Source of the DNA: Paratinospora sagittata
Lineage: Eukaryota; Streptophyta; Magnoliopsida; Ranunculales; Menispermaceae
Assembly: GCA_035771175.1 (NCBI GenBank)
Contig: CM069612.1
Span: 22,984,987 to 23,048,986 of the forward strand
Direction of reading: 5' to 3'
DNA: 64,000 nt
Under the pieces are notes generated by a model. It did not search any database. It saw nothing but the letters and a program-made list of their open reading frames with translations, and was not told where the DNA came from. Every line of letters starts with the position of its first letter. Position 1 is the stretch's first letter. The position numbers and the translations under genes are program-made. Positions 62,307 through 64,000 of this stretch are shown here, piece after piece.

Positions 62307-63740
62307 TTTTCACTGTGTGTTGCACACAGAAGCGAAGAGAAAACAGCAGAGGGACCAAAAGAAGAAGAAGAAGAAGAACACTGACGCTACTTTCAATCGT
62401 TTTCTTTAATTTTTGACTAAGTGAGATGAGAAATTGACGCGTGCTCCCCACAATTCACGCTAGAAATTGTGTCCTCAAAAATTAAAGAAAGTAAGTAATC
62501 TCTTTAGAACATCTTATCTTTGGATGGAGCCGTTGGGTTAATTTTTGACTTGAAAATTTAAGTCAACATCTCTGTCTCTCTCTCTATTTTCTTAATCAGT
62601 GAGGACTTGGGGGGTTCTCACGATGGATTACTGATCTTGGTGCCCAAGTAACAAAGTAATCTATGACTTTAAAGTAGCCTATTTAATATTTCTTATATGT
62701 AGTTTTTCATGTATTTTAGCCCATGTAACATCTTATAGTTTTTAATCTATACTTTGATTAGATATAATCAGGGAAGCAGTCAGAAATTTTATTTAGAGTA
62801 AACTAAAAAGTTTTCTTTAAAAAGATCTTAATGGTAAGAAATAATTTATTGATTAAGATGTATAAATTACTAATATCTAAATGATAAGCATGTGTAGTTA
62901 CACATATAATTGTAATTTATACAGTTAGATTATTATTATTTTTTCCTGTAAAAAAATATTAATCTAACTGCAAAAAATTATAACTACATATGCAATTACA
63001 CTTGTATATCCATTGAATTATTTATTATGCATTTTAAGATATGTAATATCTAAATGATAGACATGTGTAATTATTTTGAATTCAGCTAAATATTATAACA
63101 AAAAAGGTTTAACTAAACTTTTCGAAAAACATTTGACAACCTTATTTTTAATGCTATAAATCGACGCTTAAGCGGCAAATTTAGATAATTACGTTTTTTT
63201 GATATTTATATGTAAATTTTTTATTTGATTGTGATTATAATTTGTTGGATATTAGTTTTTGATAAATTAAAATTTTTAATAATTTTTTTATTTAATTAAA
63301 TTATTTTAATTTCTTATATAATTTAATAATCTAATATTTATTTTATTTTATGTCTATCTAAGACTTACAATATAATGTAAATAATAAAATTAAAAAATAA
63401 TTATTTATCATTTTCACATAAAAAGGCTTATTTTTTGATATGTGTCTTGTTTTTGGTATCCAAATAAATATAGAGAAAGAGAAAGAAATATATATATATA
63501 GTGGGCTCCAGACTCCTACCTGGTTATAATAATGTGTTTTATGTATATATGCATATATGTATTAGTGGTGTATTTGTATATGACATGTGTATCAAAGTTG
63601 GAATTGATGTGTTTGTCATGTTTGGTTGTGTTTTGGATGATTGCAAAAAGTGTTTTATATAAATTTTAAGGTACAATACATGTATATGTGGTGTAAATTA
63701 GATAGTATGGCCAATGGGGTGAAAAACATGAAGAAAAAGG
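62307..63740. other. AT-rich flank upstream of P450 C
   Basis: Leader with a GAA repeat (about 62361-62380), then AT-rich sequence without coding signs. Confidence 0.5.
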
Positions 63741-63741
63741 C

Positions 63742-63949
63742 TAAGGTGGCGTTTGGTTTGCAATCGAGATACAAGTTTCTATATCTAAAACTTCAAAAAC
63801 TTGTTTGGTTCAAAAGATTTTAAAAACAATTGTTTACATTTTTATTGAGAAAACATCTTGTTTTAAGGAAACGATAAAAAATTGTTTTTCAAATTTTCTC
63901 TTTTTAGATTGTATTCTTATTTTCAAATTGCGAACCAAAAGCAACCTAA
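63742..63949. mobile_element. Tourist-like MITE (window end)
   Basis: Terminal inverted repeats GGTGGCGTTTGGTTTGCAAT and (other end) GGTTGCTTTTGGTTCGCAAT, with TAA on both sides (63742-63744, 63947-63949). Same family as the element at 44.5 kb. No coding capacity. Confidence 0.7.
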
Positions 63950-64000
63950 GTAATTGTTGGATATATGTAGACTAAAATAATAGTCTAACTTCATATATGA

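Noticed and set aside
1..64000. CRISPR arrays, bacterial operons, tRNA or rRNA genes
   Set aside because: No spaced direct-repeat array and no full cloverleaf were seen; tRNA-like boxes occur only in SINE-type repeats.

Overview
The window looks like nuclear DNA of a flowering plant, most likely a dicot. It is AT-rich, its genes carry GT-AG introns, the protein families are plant-type (m-type thioredoxin, paired P-class PPR genes, a GRXS17-type glutaredoxin, a CHER1/CTL1 choline-transporter-like protein, a CYP72A cluster), and many small plant retroelements are present (TRIMs, an Au-type SINE, LINE tails, Tourist-like MITEs). No species can be named from the sequence. All gene models were built by eye from open frames, splice sites and remembered family alignments; no search was run.

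Layout. 0-3.2 kb: last exon of a plastid thioredoxin m on the + strand, with no first exon recognised. 3.2-14 kb: AT-rich, with no supportable gene. 14.0-16.4 kb: an RMA-type RING E3 ligase (+) with a 5'-UTR intron and an ACGT palindrome just upstream of its TATA box. 17.6-25.1 kb: two homologous two-exon PPR genes in head-to-head (divergent) arrangement. 26.2-30.5 kb: a GRXS17 homologue (-, three exons). 34.0-49.3 kb: a CTL1/CHER1 homologue (+, ten exons) whose roughly 2.1 kb of coding sequence is spread over 15 kb because the introns collect retroelements. 50.4-62.3 kb: three tandem CYP72A-type P450 genes (-). The first two look intact. The third is broken by a frameshift inside the heme-binding motif, a 2-nt deletion in exon 4 and a GC in place of the intron-1 GT donor. 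62.4-64 kb: AT-rich, with one MITE.

How the genes relate. There is no operon-like logic. The PPR pair and the P450 array are local duplications. The choline-transporter-like gene and GRXS17 are single genes divergently placed about 3.5 kb apart. The P450 array is the only likely specialised-metabolism locus, and its substrates cannot be read from the sequence.

The most interesting signals are at transcript and repeat level: a GC-AG intron with a +4 decoy donor, an exon that starts with a full 5'-splice consensus directly after its acceptor, LINEs nested inside miniature TRIM elements (at least twice), TRIM insertions that account quantitatively for the larger introns of one P450 copy, and the decayed third P450. 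I found no convincing previously undescribed molecular system.
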